64,000 bases of DNA from Tridacna crocea (taxonomy: Eukaryota; Mollusca; Bivalvia; Cardiida; Cardiidae): contig OX031063.1 in the NCBI GenBank assembly GCA_943736015.1, positions 2,895,001-2,959,000 on the forward strand. The letters run 5' to 3'. This document shows positions 1 to 10,397 of the stretch, in pieces. Positions within the stretch are counted from its first letter, which is position 1, and every line of letters starts with the position of its first letter. The translations under genes and the position numbers were made by a program. Below the pieces are notes generated by a model that ran no database searches, was not told where the DNA came from, and saw nothing but the letters and a program-made list of their open reading frames with translations.

Positions 1-119
1 AAGCTACCCGAGTCATTTCCGTAAAACTCCACTATACCAACAACGCTATCCCATGAGTCTTGAATGTCGGCATAATTCCTCCAAATGTTACATGACTGGG
101 CAATCTTCTTGTAATCAGG
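1..119 (-). CDS. NAGA: NAGA-like exon 5 (partial)
   Basis: The acceptor TTATTTCAG sits just above 119. The exon reads [18 protein letters not shown], with the acid/base Asp218, and then [20 protein letters not shown] before it is cut by the window edge. Confidence 0.9.
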
Positions 120-3100
120 CTGAAATAAAATTGTATATGAAATAACTGTACAAATTTTCAAGAAAGTGATAGACTTGTAGAAAAGCTAAGAATAATTGTA
201 AATGCGAAGAAACTTTTTTTTATTTCCCCACTGGACTTAAACACCACAAATGCTTGTCAAAATTGACTGTCAGTTGAAAACTGCGATCAAGAACGGAGGA
301 AGAGAAAATATAATTGGACCCGTCACACGGAAAGGGACCATCTGGGAATTCCGTACATCAGTTAGATGTAAAAAGATCAACGGTAGTGCAGGTCAATTTA
401 TGTTGATAATTCAAAATAATTGTACAGTTACATGGAATGACCACTTTTCATACAGAAAATATCATAAAAGCGAATAGTGTCGACTCTGGTCAGCCTGCGC
501 ATCCCCACAATCTGACCAAGGTCAACACTTTTCGCAGACTCGACCCAGCGACCGCTGGTCTAGGACAGTTAAGATCCAAGTTAAGACTGCACGTGTCACA
601 ATGTCCACAAGAAGTAACATGGGTTCGTATTCACCAACTATTATCAGTTCTTCGTCTTATTCTTCAGATTATTTCCAAATATGAAAGCAACACACCTTCT
701 GATTGGCTAAACCAGATGGTTTAGCCAATCACAAGTTGTGTTACTTTCAAACTTGGAAATTCTTGCAGAATAAGACAAAGAAAGTAGGTAACGGTTGGCG
801 AATACGGACCCAGGTTACCACAGGAAGCCGTTGTCTGCGCATGTCATATTCTTCGAAGATTCGACAGTCTTATATGACGCATCACTAGCCCCGAAAGCGG
901 GCTGACTGTAATATTACGCTCTATAAAGTAGCAGTGTAGAAAATAGCTTTTATTAATACGTTTGAGGAGAAATGAGACCTGCTTTAGCTCCAGATTTCTC
1001 TAAACTGCTGATCATAGCTGAGTGAATTGCACGAGGTAGCGTTTTATTGAGTAAACGTTTATTTTAGTTTGAAATTCAAAGTAACGGTTGTCGCGTAGGA
1101 AAGTGGTTCGGCTCTGTACCCAGAATGCCCAAATTAGATAGATGAGTATTTATAGAATGCCATCTAGCGGGAGATAATGCATAGGAAGGTTAAAAAAAAT
1201 TACGTACTGTTTTTCCATAAAAGACGACATAAGCCGGCCAGCTACACGAATATAATATAGGTCTGCCTGTCTGGTTCAGGAAAAATGACATGGCTGGGTA
1301 ACCTGGAATTGAACCGAACCGATGTTAAAGCGACTCACAATCAAGATTTGCGAATTGCGCAGACTAACCAGGGTTGACACTATTCGCTTTAATGACATTT
1401 TCTGTATGAAAAGTGGTCATTGTACACTGTTGTACAATCATTTTTGAATAATCAACTGAAAGTGATCTCCAATAAAGTTGATCTTTTTTCATCTGACTGA
1501 TTTACAGAATAGTCCTTTTTGCGTGATGGGTCACATGTGTTTGACGCACACAGGTAAGTGTTGCATTCCAATTTCCATGAGTTTTCAATAGGCAAGTTAT
1601 CTTTTTTTCCATTTGGCTGCTAAGCGAGCGCGATTCATTCCACTTTGCGGACAATATTCAGATCGAGATCAGACAGTACAGAATATGCAGTCTGATCTTC
1701 GATCTACACTGTCCAATAAAGGGCTGTTTTTTCCCAGAAAAAGAAATTCTGACTTTACTATTGGCTGGAAAGTTTCATCTAATTTATTTAAAAGACCAAA
1801 GGGTTAAGAAAAACTATTTTTATGATTTCACTGTACATATACACAAGATTCTGACACTTGAGAAAAATCAGGAATTAACAAGCACAAAGAATTTCACAGA
1901 GACTGTAATTCTACAAAGGAGAACTTTGTATATTTTCAGAAACTGGATATGACGTCATCGCACTTGTACCAATATTCCGACAAAAGAAGTTTACAAACTT
2001 CTTACCGTATTCCATGTCATCTATATCACTATAACAACCGTCCAATTTCAACATGTCTATACCCCAAGAAGCAAACGTGTCCGCGTCTTTTTCCAGATAG
2101 AATTTGCTACCCGGATAGCCACCACAAGTAAACGTGCCGAAGTCCCCATAGATGCCGAGTTTGAGCCCCTTTGCGTGTATCTGGAATATATGGTGGATTT
2201 TTTAAAGATCGGAATTTATTTTATCCAGTGAGCATCATTGGTAATATTTTCACGAGTGGCTGCGCCATTTTCACAGTGGCTGCATCCAGTGAGCATCATT
2301 GGTAATATTTTCACGAGTGGCTGCGCCATTTTCACGAGTGGCTGCATCCAGTGAGCATCATTGGTAATATTTTCACGAGTGGCTGCGCCATTTTCACGAG
2401 TGGCTGCATCCAGTGAGCATCACTGGTAATATTTTCACGAGTGGCTGCGCCATTTTCACCAATGGCTGCATCCAGTGAACATCATTGGTTATATTTTCAC
2501 GAGTGGCTGCGCCATTTTCACCAGTTGCTGCATCCAGCGAGCATCATTGGTAATATTTTCACGAGTGGCTGCGCCATTTTCACCAGTGGCTGCATCCAGC
2601 GAGCATCATTGGTAATATTTTCACGAGTGGCTGCGCCATTTTCACCAGTGGTGGCATCCAGCGAGCATCATTGGTAATATTTTCACGAGTGGCGCAGCCA
2701 CTCGTGAAAATATAACCAACGATGTTCACTGGCAGCCACTCGTGAAAATATAACCAATGATGTTCACTGGATGCAGCCACTGGTGAAAATGGCGCAGCCA
2801 CTCGTGAAAATATTACCAATGATCTTCACTGGATGAAATAAAGTTCAACACTAAATATGTATTATATATGTGGAAATTATAAATATATATAGTATTATAT
2901 AATAAGTAATATAATAATGTTTTATTATAATATTTCCTCCCTTAAAGAATGGCTGCGCCACTCTTAAAACATTGCCGATAACGTTCACGAGATAAAATAA
3001 AGTTCAACATTTCATATGTTAATGTATATATCTGGAAAATATAAATATATGGTTATATAACAAGTCAGTGTTTTGCTCTTACAGTATTCCCTCCCTTTAA

Positions 3101-5352
3101 TGGCATATACATGCAGTATGCTAATAAGTTCAACCAATAAAAACTGTTCCTGTGTTTGGATGTGAATAAAAGCTGTCCGCATTATTTATTCCAGTCAGCC
3201 GATTTTTTTATCTTGACAACTGACCTCACAACAACACATTGTCTGTTACGTTATTGCATCAAACACTTGGTGTGACCATTGGCAATACGGGCATTGAAAC
3301 TGCATTGGAACTATACTCTCTCAAAAAAGAAACGCAACATACAGAAAATAGGAAATTTACTTCATATATTATTTATATAATTTATGAGTGATTTATTGAC
3401 AATATGTGACAAACTGTGATATTCCAAGGTAAAAGAACTCATGAACAAGAAGTGTGCCAATTTTTGCATTCCTGTGTAAATTATTTATATCATAAATTAT
3501 GAAAATAATATATGAAGTAAATTTCCTATTTTCTGTATGTTGCGTTTCTTTTTTGAGAGAGTATATATTGATGTCACAAGAAGCACATAGGCTTTAACGT
3601 CTCTCATTTTAAAAGACGGATGCTGCCGAGCAAACGTCAATGTGACACGATATTTAAGGACAAGTTAGGGAGCCTAGACCCCTTAACTCTTACATTTAAG
3701 GCGGAAGCTGCCGAGAATGGCCGGATAATTTATACGAAGACGTCGTTGTTTACCGATGAGTTATAGGCCGTAGACATAAAAAGCAAGTATAACTGTTTTC
3801 TACCTGAACGTTAAAATACAATTTCAAACTTTGTAGGAAGATTAATTCCTTCTAATCCAAATCGTTGCACAACTTTTTACTACAAATTTTTGTTAGAACA
3901 AATTAAACCCCGGAATTGACTGAATTTGGTTGAGCAAACAGGGCAGATCGAAATCAGACTGTGCTACATATTCCTCACAAAAGAAATTTAACTCATTACC
4001 AAACGACAAAATTTTAGACTGGTTCAAATTGAAAGCATTTGCAGACGACAAAAAAGAGGTGACTGAAAAATTGAAATTTGTTCTGGGAAGGGTAGAAAAC
4101 AGTGTGGGAAAAGGAGAAAATGCTGGTTATCAGCATTTTCTCCTTTTCCTACAGTGTTTTCAAAAGGCTTCTTTCTCAGGGGCGTCAATAGTAGGGATTG
4201 TGTGGTAATGGGTTAAATTACTTTAAATTGCAGCAGTTTTTACTTGACTGGAAATGTCTTTGTCATTAATTTAGTGCTAATTAATTCAGTGGGCAAGGGA
4301 TAAAGTATTACATACGTTACACGGTTGCGGGGACCAGGGACAGATGACACTGGAGCCAATCCAACCGTCCGATTCGAAACAGTTGTATCGTAACTGATAG
4401 GAGTACTTACTTGATCCGCCAGCCATTTTATTCCATGAGGAAATCGCTTTTTGTCAGCCACTAGGGATCCATCTGGTGCCCGTTCTTTTTCAGCCCAACA
4501 ATCGTCTATATTGACATATTCGTACCCAGCATCCTTGTATCCTTCCGACACCAGGAGATCCGCCATTGTTAAGTATAGGTTTTCACTAAAATGAATTATT
4601 ATTATTTTTGCTAGTGACTAGCTTTGTCTACATTTTCCACAATGTTTTTTGCACATACAAAGATAAAATTTTAACATATGGGTCAATTAAAATTAGCTTT
4701 CGGGTACAGAGTATGTTATAAGCCCTATGTGTGCGTGTACAGATGTCAAACTAAAACGTCATATGTATTTGATTAACTTTCTACCAAACAATCCCTGGTT
4801 TTTACGACCATGACATGGAAGCCTTTTGAAACCATTGTGGGAAAAGGAGAAAATGCTGGTAACCAGCATTTTCTCCTTTTCCCACAATGTTTTCTATCAT
4901 GCCGGCAACGAATTTCAATTTTTGAGCTAAGTTAATTTTGTTGTCTGCAAATGCTTCGAATTTGGACATGTCTAAAATTTTGTCATTTTGGAAAGAGTTA
5001 AAGTTATACAAGAGATAAGGATATTCATGTTGCAGTAGTGATGATGATGACGATGCTGATAATATAAGTAGTAGTACTAGTTATAATGATAATAACAGCA
5101 ACAGCAACAAAAACAACAACAACAACAACGACGATAATAATAAGTATAATAATGATCATAAGGGGGAGGAGGAGAATAACAACAAAAGCAACAATACCTG
5201 ATGCAGTTATCAGGGTCATTATCACAGTCGATGTTGCATCTGTATCGTTCCCATGACAACCAACCCATGGGCGGGGTCAAGGCCAGACCATTATTTAGGG
5301 TGTTGGTTTTAATCACACAAACCAACAGTACTACAAATTGTAGATAACGCAT
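1..5352 (-). CDS. NAGA: alpha-N-acetylgalactosaminidase/alpha-galactosidase (GH27), 5' five exons, 3' end outside window
   Basis: This is a lysosomal glycoside hydrolase that removes terminal alpha-GalNAc or alpha-galactose from glycoproteins and glycolipids. I assembled exons 5198-5352, 4411-4585, 2006-2180, 1208-1302 and 1-119 (minus strand). All junctions are GT-AG and phases match, giving 239 codons before the window edge. Residues 1-18 form a hydrophobic signal peptide (start [15 protein letters not shown]), followed by the family's [18 protein letters not shown] motif. CNIDC and NIDDCW follow. KLDGCY carries the nucleophile Asp157, matching human NAGA D156 and GLA D170. [11 protein letters not shown] carries the acid/base Asp218. 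The substrate loop reads SCSWPAY (Ser189, Ala192) as in vertebrate NAGA, not SCEWPLY of GLA, so GalNAc preference is inferred. The (beta/alpha)8 barrel end and C-terminal domain lie outside. Introns hold MITEs, a minisatellite and a microsatellite. The family call is firm; NAGA versus GLA is a reasoned guess. Confidence 0.9.
320..541 (-). mobile_element. family L foldback MITE (in NAGA-like intron 4)
   Basis: This diverged copy matches 47314-47562 in reverse. It shares the cacggaaagggaccat end, the long spacer and the final gtcaacacttttcgcaga part. The central palindrome with GGTCAGCCTGCGCA is decayed. Confidence 0.6.
621..811. mobile_element. family E foldback MITE (in NAGA-like intron 4)
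   Basis: Its ends are gggttcgtattcacc and the complement ggcgaatacggaccc. The centre is the palindrome around ggtttagccaatca. The arms pair over most of the element, with mismatches. Confidence 0.75.
835..1190 (+). repeat. dispersed repeat, one arm of the 8460-9420 structure
   Basis: It is similar in direct orientation to about 9080-9420 and in reverse to about 8460-8820. Shared pieces include tctgcgcatgtcatattct, gagaaatctggagc and gcccaaattagatagatg. Its class is unknown. Confidence 0.55.
1208..1302 (-). CDS. NAGA: NAGA-like exon 4 (substrate-selectivity loop)
   Basis: This 95-bp exon encodes residues 169-200 ([15 protein letters not shown], then [10 protein letters not shown]). The acceptor is TTCCAG and the donor GTACGT. 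It joins exons 3 and 5 in frame. SCSWPAY is the loop that separates NAGA from GLA. It is too short to stand out as an open frame. Confidence 0.87.
1365..1543 (+). mobile_element. family L MITE, left-truncated
   Basis: It ends with cctttttgcgtgatgggtca as at 47541-47560 and carries gacactattcgctttaatga. It lies about 60 bp upstream, in gene orientation, of the NAGA-like exon 4 acceptor. Confidence 0.65.
1607..1803 (+). mobile_element. family C palindromic MITE (in NAGA-like intron 3)
   Basis: The left part reads ttggctgctaagcg. The central decayed palindrome spans about 1660-1732 (gatcagac ... gtcttgatc type). The right end ccaaaggg is followed by TTAA at 1804-1807. Confidence 0.65.
2006..2180 (-). 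CDS. NAGA: NAGA-like exon 3 (nucleophile exon)
   Basis: It encodes residues 111-168 plus one base. The acceptor is TATTCCAG and the donor GTAAGA. It contains [19 protein letters not shown] and [10 protein letters not shown] with the catalytic nucleophile Asp157. Confidence 0.93.
2195..3030. repeat. family J derived region with amplified core
   Basis: The left end (gatcggaatttattttatcc) and the pieces at 2836 and 2990 (gatgaaataaagttcaac) match the stems of the family J copies at 16253 and 54688. Between them the core has expanded. Segments 2835-2953 and 2994-3105 are a diverged tandem duplication of about 110-120 bp. Confidence 0.6.
2229..2836. repeat. 62-bp minisatellite that inverts into its own complement
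   Basis: Eight direct units begin at 2229, 2289, 2351, 2413, 2475, 2537, 2599 and 2661, spaced by 62 bp except the first (60). Each contains gcatcattggtaatatttt and cacgagtggctgcgcc. From about 2693 the array continues in reverse complement, so the last units can fold back on the earlier ones. It lies in NAGA-like intron 2. Short open frames on both strands here are artefacts of the repeat. Confidence 0.92.
3316..3561. mobile_element. Tc1/mariner-like MITE with TA duplication
   Basis: The 246-bp element is flanked by TA at 3314-3315 and 3562-3563. The terminal inverted repeats start CTCTCTCAAAAAAGAAACGC and are identical for about 59 bases. There is no coding capacity. It lies in NAGA-like intron 2. 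Confidence 0.85.
3564..3987. other. intron stretch without recognised feature
   Basis: This is the rest of NAGA-like intron 2. I see no exon, RNA gene or well-bounded repeat. Confidence 0.5.
3992..4212. mobile_element. family A TTAA MITE, full length 221 bp
   Basis: It is flanked by TTAA at 3988-3991 and 4213-4216. The ends are ctcattaccaaacgac and gtgtggtaatggg. The central palindrome spans about 4090-4157. It lies in NAGA-like intron 2. Confidence 0.9.
4411..4585 (-). CDS. NAGA: NAGA-like exon 2
   Basis: It encodes the end of codon 52 to codon 110. The acceptor TTTTAG lies at 4590-4586 and the donor is GTAAGT. It contains the substrate-pocket motif NIDDCW and [12 protein letters not shown], which align with human GLA and NAGA without gaps at the junctions. 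Confidence 0.92.
4777..4997. mobile_element. family A TTAA MITE, full length 221 bp
   Basis: It is flanked by TTAA at 4773-4776 and 4998-5001. The near-perfect palindrome spans about 4826-4893. It lies in NAGA-like intron 1, in the opposite arm order to the copy at 3992. Confidence 0.92.
5035..5190. repeat. trinucleotide-rich microsatellite (GAT/AAC/AAT)
   Basis: Impure runs of gatgat, aacaac and aataat just inside the NAGA-like exon 1 donor produce low-complexity frames that are not genes. Confidence 0.85.
5198..5352 (-). CDS. NAGA: NAGA-like exon 1
   Basis: It encodes residues 1-51 plus two bases of codon 52: the signal peptide and the N-terminal [13 protein letters not shown] and [12 protein letters not shown] segments. 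The donor reads CAG|GTATTG. The ATG at 5352-5350 is chosen because a signal peptide of normal length follows it. Confidence 0.9.
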
Positions 5353-6089
5353 TTTGGTCTGAAATTACAACTAAAAAGCTATTTTATTTGAATAAGCTGA
5401 TTCTCTAATACCATTAATAAATATAATTGGTTAATTCCTCGACCCAAATTTTAATAATCCAAAGTTTTGAAGTGAAATTTTGTCTTGATCTGCACTGCCC
5501 ACAAAAGACAACCATATAATTAATCACAATTAATTGTTTTCGTTAAATTAGTCAAAAGTCTACTTTTCATCGCGCAATCATAATTTGTTAACGTTATTGG
5601 GTTTAACACTTCCGGCACAAATATAAACCTCGCCGAAGACGGTGATTTAACGCCCCTTTTGTTAGGATAAAGTAGATGGAAATTGAACTGGATTGTGTTG
5701 TTAGTGTACATGTGACAGAGGGTGTCTCACAACATCTGTTACCATGACAGTGTCTGATTTATTTCAGTCCTTGGGACCCCAATTAAATGAAAGAGACTGT
5801 CTAAACCAAGAAATGAAGCAGTGCACTACATTTTTCGTATTTTTTTTTTATTTGTCAGAGTACAAAATAGCATTTGAGGGCAAACCACACAGTTGTGGCT
5901 AAAGGTTAAATTCACTTAATCGTATTGTAATTCGTCGTGATTGATACTTGATACAATAAGATTTCCATAATATTTTGCACATACATGCACTGTGCATATA
6001 CAATATACATGTATATTATATATTTTTGACTCGCAATTTGACATTTAGCGAAGTTCCAGCTCAGCAACTTTACAGGCTGCCTGTTGCAA
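5353..6089. other. region upstream of the NAGA-like gene
   Basis: It should hold the minus-strand promoter and 5' UTR of the glycosidase gene. I see no convincing TATA box at a normal distance. A short family C fragment (tgatctgcactgcccac) lies near 5490. Confidence 0.4.
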
Positions 6090-7010
6090 TGAATGAAGGG
6101 AGTGCACCCCTAATGGAAAACAGCTATGTCCACTATGCTATTATCCTTCAAAATTTGTGACGATTAAAATGAGTATTATGGCACTATTTGAAGCGAGCTA
6201 CTTTTTCCTTTTTTTACTTTTTTAAAATTATCATTTCCATAATATTTTGCATCATTATATTCTATTTATAAATCTAAAACCTCTATATTCTCATTACAAA
6301 AGGAGATTATAATTACCTCCCTTTTCAGGAAACTAACCAAAGTATCAACAAATAATTCAAGATAGATATTAAAGGTGGCCCTTCAGAATTTGGGACGAAA
6401 ACTTTACAAAAATACAAAAATACCATCCTTATACTCCCAAAGCCTTATAATCGTCATTCATAAAACTCCAGTAGTCGAAAACCACCCGACAACACGAGAA
6501 ATATGAGATTTCCTACGGCCAAGGTCGACATTGACGGGAAACACGTTCTATTTTTAAACGAACAACTCGCTCATTTACATACTGGAAATACACAGACGAA
6601 GCTTTAAACATAGCGTCTGGAGAAGATATTATGAAAAAATTTGTACATGTTTGTTATTTAATGGAATTTAAGCGTCATTAGTCACGTGTCAGTCACTTAA
6701 CATTCCCACAATGCATTTTTTTAATTTTTGGCGCGAAATCTAAAAATAGCTTATGTGGCTACGTAGCCTTTTAAGGGAATACCATCAAATTTTTTTTTTT
6801 CGGTAATCTTATGATTCTTAATTATTGCTGATTTGTATTGTTTTTTCATAAAAATTTCAGTGATATATATATTTTTTGATTTGGTGTGATGTGAAATTTC
6901 TAAGTACCCACCTTTAAAGGAATTTCTGGTCGGTTAATAACTGTGCAAAAGTATTATAGATCTATCAGTATAAATCCCTTTTTTTTTTCAAATGAAAAGA
7001 AATCTTATTC
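6090..7010 (-). repeat. family M repeat interrupted by a family I element
   Basis: Segments 6090-6368 and 6918-7010 together match 56743-57100 in reverse complement, for example atggaaaacagct, aaaatgagtattat and aatttctggtcgg. The interruption is the family I insertion. Confidence 0.75.
6373..6913. mobile_element. family I TTAA element, 541 bp
   Basis: It is flanked by TTAA at 6369-6372 and 6914-6917. The ends are AGGTGGCCC and the complementary CCCACCT. The body is about as long as, and clearly similar to, 56011-56552. There is no open frame of interest. Confidence 0.85.
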
Positions 7011-7049
7011 CTTGTTTCACGAGAAGTGTTAGGGGTCTTGGACCTTATC

Positions 7050-7231
7050 TCTGGATAATTTTATTGATAAAATTTGGTCTATGTAAAATTTGAATTTTGT
7101 TTTGTGAAGGGTAGAAAACATTGTGGGAAAAGGAGAAAATGCCGGTTACCAGCATTTTCTCCTTTTCCCACAATGTTTTCTAAAGGCTTCTTTCTCAGGG
7201 GCGTCAAAAGTAGGGATTGTGTGGTAATGGG
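7050..7231. mobile_element. family A MITE, left arm decayed
   Basis: The perfect hairpin spans about 7113-7180. The right end gtgtggtaatggg is followed by TTAA at 7232-7235. Confidence 0.85.
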
Positions 7232-7436
7232 TTAAAACATCATCATAATGCAGTATACAAAGCAAGCTGCCATACTATATGTATCCATTTTTTGTCCTAA
7301 AAAAGGTTGAGTAATGAGGTGCCTGGTCATCTAACATGCAAAACTTTACCAGTAGCAAAAAATCTCAACCTGGATCAGCTTGCGAGAACTGCGAAAGCTG
7401 ACCTAGTTAGGTCGATACCATTTGCAGAAACTTTAA

Positions 7437-7638
7437 CCCTTATCCTTAGATAAAAGCAATGAAACTTTCAAGCCCATAGTAAATACCAACACCTCCCTAT
7501 TTCAAAGGTATTTTTGCAAGATAAAAAATATTTCCTTAACGGACAGTGTAGAACCAAGATCAGACTGCACGTTCTGTGCAGTCTGATCTTGTTCTACGCT
7601 GTCCGCAAAACGTCAGTTAGTCCCGCTTAGCAGGCTAA
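7437..7638 (-). mobile_element. family C palindromic MITE
   Basis: TTAA at 7433-7436 precedes CCCTTATCCTTAG. The palindrome runs 7540-7607 (cggacagtgtag ... ctacgctgtccg). The other end is cttagcaggctaaagg. Confidence 0.8.
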
Positions 7639-7866
7639 AGGCTGAACTACTTTTTCATTGTTTTAGTAAAAAACATTACTTACCAATTTCTCCACTTGTT
7701 CACTCCTGTTATGTGATATAACGGGCCGATAAGTCACATGAGGTTGAGATAACACTTACGGTAACAAGTCGCAACGGCGATCTGGGTGACACTGTCCGTA
7801 TATAGGTACACTCCGTTTATTGTTTACTTTATAAAATGTCGAGATGAATTACTCGATTTTGCTTAC

Positions 7867-8172
7867 CGGGCACCGGTAGCTCAGCCTAAAGCGAACAGGG
7901 CTTAAGAATAGGGGGTCGCTGATTCGATCTCCTGCACGGCTAATTTCTTTCCGAGGACTGATGATAGTCATTGCCACACGATTCATTCATTTCTCATCGC
8001 TTACCATTGTTTCGACGATGCTTATGTGGAAAAGCAGCCAGCGGCTTGGAAAGAATATTGTGCGGAACACTGGTAAAAGAAACTCCACGAAAGCATGGAT
8101 AGGTGCACTGGCCGCCACACTATAATTGAAACAATTGGTCAAAATGGCGATAAACACCATACAATCAATGGG
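7867..8172 (+). mobile_element. tRNA-derived SINE, near full length
   Basis: A diverged tRNA-like head (tagctcag ... gattcgatct) is followed by the family body: tttctttccgaggactgatg, then tgtggaaaagcagcca, then gcatggataggtgcactgg. It ends aacaccatacaatcaatgg and is followed by (GGTT)n and (GATT)n. Confidence 0.85.
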
Positions 8173-8224
8173 TTGGTGGGATGGTTGGTTGGTTGGTTGG
8201 TTGATTGATTGACTGATTGATTAA
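8172..8224. repeat. GGTT/GATT microsatellite at SINE tail
   Basis: Tetranucleotide runs directly follow the SINE 3' end. Confidence 0.85.
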
Positions 8225-8279
8225 TCCACTTTGTCGCGGATAAATATACAAAGCTGTCTTAAAGATATCAAAGCTTAAG

Positions 8280-9577
8280 TATTGTTAAATATGTTCTAGT
8301 TTTACATTAAAATAATCTGATAGATAACTTTAATCACAGTAACTGATAACTAGGATGACCACGTTGGCAACGGAGACAAAGAAGGGAGATAAATCTTGTG
8401 ATCTTACTATTACAGGACAGAACAACAGAACAGAATGATTTTATTTGTGACAAGTAAACATTTACATGTATATACATTATCTCCCGCTAGATTGCATTCT
8501 ACAGATACACATCTATCTAATTTGGGCATTCTGGGTACAGAGCCGGACTACTTTTCTACGCGACAACCGTTACTTTGAAATTCAAACTAGAATAAACCTT
8601 TGCTCAATAAAACGCCTCCTGGTATGATTCATGCAGCTATGATCAGCATTTTAGAGAAATCTGGAGCTAAAACAGATTCCTCCTCAAACGTATTGATAAA
8701 AATAATTTTCTCCATTGCTACTTTACATAGCGCATATTAATACAAAACCCCCAACTTTGGGGAGAGTGATGCGTTATATCAGGCGGGTCGAATCTTCGAA
8801 GAATATATGACATGCGCAGACAACGCAGTTATACATAGTGAAATGACAATACAGATCAATAATAAAGATGGAATAGTACCATGATATGCTAGGCGAGCAT
8901 GACTGTAAAAGTGACATACTGGTAAATATCTAGTTCTTTTAGCGAAGTCTTGAGTACGTCTCTTATATAATAGGTTTACCAGACAGTATCAAACGTACTT
9001 TTGCCTATTGGATGGAAAAAATTCCAACATGCAGACATTGTGTAGGGTGCCGAATAAGAAAAAAAAATGGTCTCTCTTTGTCTGCGCATGTCATATTCTC
9101 TGAAGATTCGACCTGTCTGTTATGACGCATCATACATACCCGTATATCCGGGAAAAGTAGGGCGTATACCATAGCTCCCAGTGTATTACAAAAAAAAAAA
9201 AAACATGTAGAGTAGAGGCTGTTTCAATAAATGGTAACATGCTAGCCGACCATAGCTGAATGAAATGACACCTGGTAGCGTTTTCTTGAGTAAATATTTA
9301 TTTCATTTTGAAATTCAAAGTAAAGATTGTTGCGAAAATTATTCCGCTTCTGTATCAAGAATGCCCAAATTCGATGAGCATTTGTAGATTGCCATTTAGC
9401 AAGAGAAACTGTCTTGACTCTTCAATCAAGTATCGTTTAACAAGTATTTTTTTACAAATGCTCTAGTCTTGCACTTGAAAACTAATAGATAACTTTATCA
9501 CAGTACATGATAAATGGGATGGCTAATGTGGTAGCTGAGACAAAAAAGGGAGATAACTCTTCTTATCTTACTATTAC
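8280..9577. repeat. composite: direct repeats around a large inverted repeat
   Basis: About 130 bp at 8280-8412 recurs in direct orientation at 9430-9577 (gatagataacttt, aagggagataa, atcttactattaca). Between them, about 8460-8820 and 9080-9420 are diverged inverted copies of the repeat also seen at 835-1190. Class unknown. Confidence 0.5.
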
Positions 9578-9624
9578 ATCTAACATCGATACCCAATGCT
9601 TAATTGGATTTCCTATGTAGGAAA

Positions 9625-9646
9625 GAAGAAGAAGAAGAAGAAGATT

Positions 9647-9681
<35 letters not shown>

Positions 9682-9693
9682 GAAGAAGAAGAC

Positions 9694-9729
<36 letters not shown>

Positions 9730-9750
9730 GAAGAAGAAGAAGAAGAAGTA
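9625..9750. repeat. GAA/GAT trinucleotide microsatellite
   Basis: Pure runs of gaa, gat, gaa, gat and gaa. The acidic Glu/Asp open frame across it is an artefact. Confidence 0.95.
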
Positions 9751-9829
9751 AAAGAATGCAGAATTCGCAGGCTGACCTGGGTAGATACTTTTAGCAGAAA
9801 TATTAAACCACTTTTTTTACGATGCTTAA

Positions 9830-10050
9830 CCCTTTCCTAAACGACACAACTTTAGACTGGTCCAAATTGAAAGCACTCGCAAACGAGAAAATAAAGGTAA
9901 CTAAAAGACTGAAATTTGCTTCCGGCAGGGTAGAAAACATTGTGGGAAAAGGAGAAAATGCTGATTACCAGCATTTTCTCCTTTTCCCACAATGATTTCA
10001 AAAGGCCTTTATCACGGAGTCATAAAAACCAGTAATTGTTTGGTAAAGTG
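9830..10050. mobile_element. family A TTAA MITE, full length 221 bp
   Basis: It is flanked by TTAA at 9826-9829 and 10051-10054, with ends ccctttcctaaacgac and tgtttggtaaagtg. The hairpin spans about 9930-9997. Confidence 0.92.
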
Positions 10051-10397
10051 TTAACTCATCTTCTGAACAATCTAGATATAGCTCAGATACCGAGAGGTGT
10101 CCTTGAAAGGTTAGGGAAAACATTGTTGGCAAACGTAGAAAATATTCACAGCGTATGGATCATAATGGTATCAGGTTAAATGCACTATACAAGCCCAGTA
10201 ACTAAGGACGCCAGTTTCAAACTACTTTTTTCTCTTGACAACGGGGTTTTTATTATTCAGATTTTTTTTGGTCAAAGATAGCGTTGTGTTGATCGGTCAA
10301 TATTTATCTGTCACTCAAACTGATCTGTAGATAAACAAAACAGTTGTGTACATTGTCTATATCTCATCTATTTGTACATGAGTTCGCGCTTGTTTCA

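Noticed and set aside
2441..2819. Frames with repeated [19 protein letters not shown] words on both strands
   Set aside because: The 62-bp minisatellite explains them, and the same sequence reads similarly on both strands because the array is inverted.
4826..4893. microRNA gene for the 67-nt hairpin
   Set aside because: The hairpin is the core of a MITE with about forty copies and no sign of a conserved single-copy locus; small RNAs from it would be transposon-derived.
8280..9577. LTR retrotransposon with terminal direct repeats
   Set aside because: No TG...CA ends, primer binding site, polypurine tract or coding remnant, and the interior is an inverted repeat.
9604..9840. A 78-codon Glu/Asp-rich frame
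   Set aside because: Pure GAA/GAT microsatellite, ending in a MITE.
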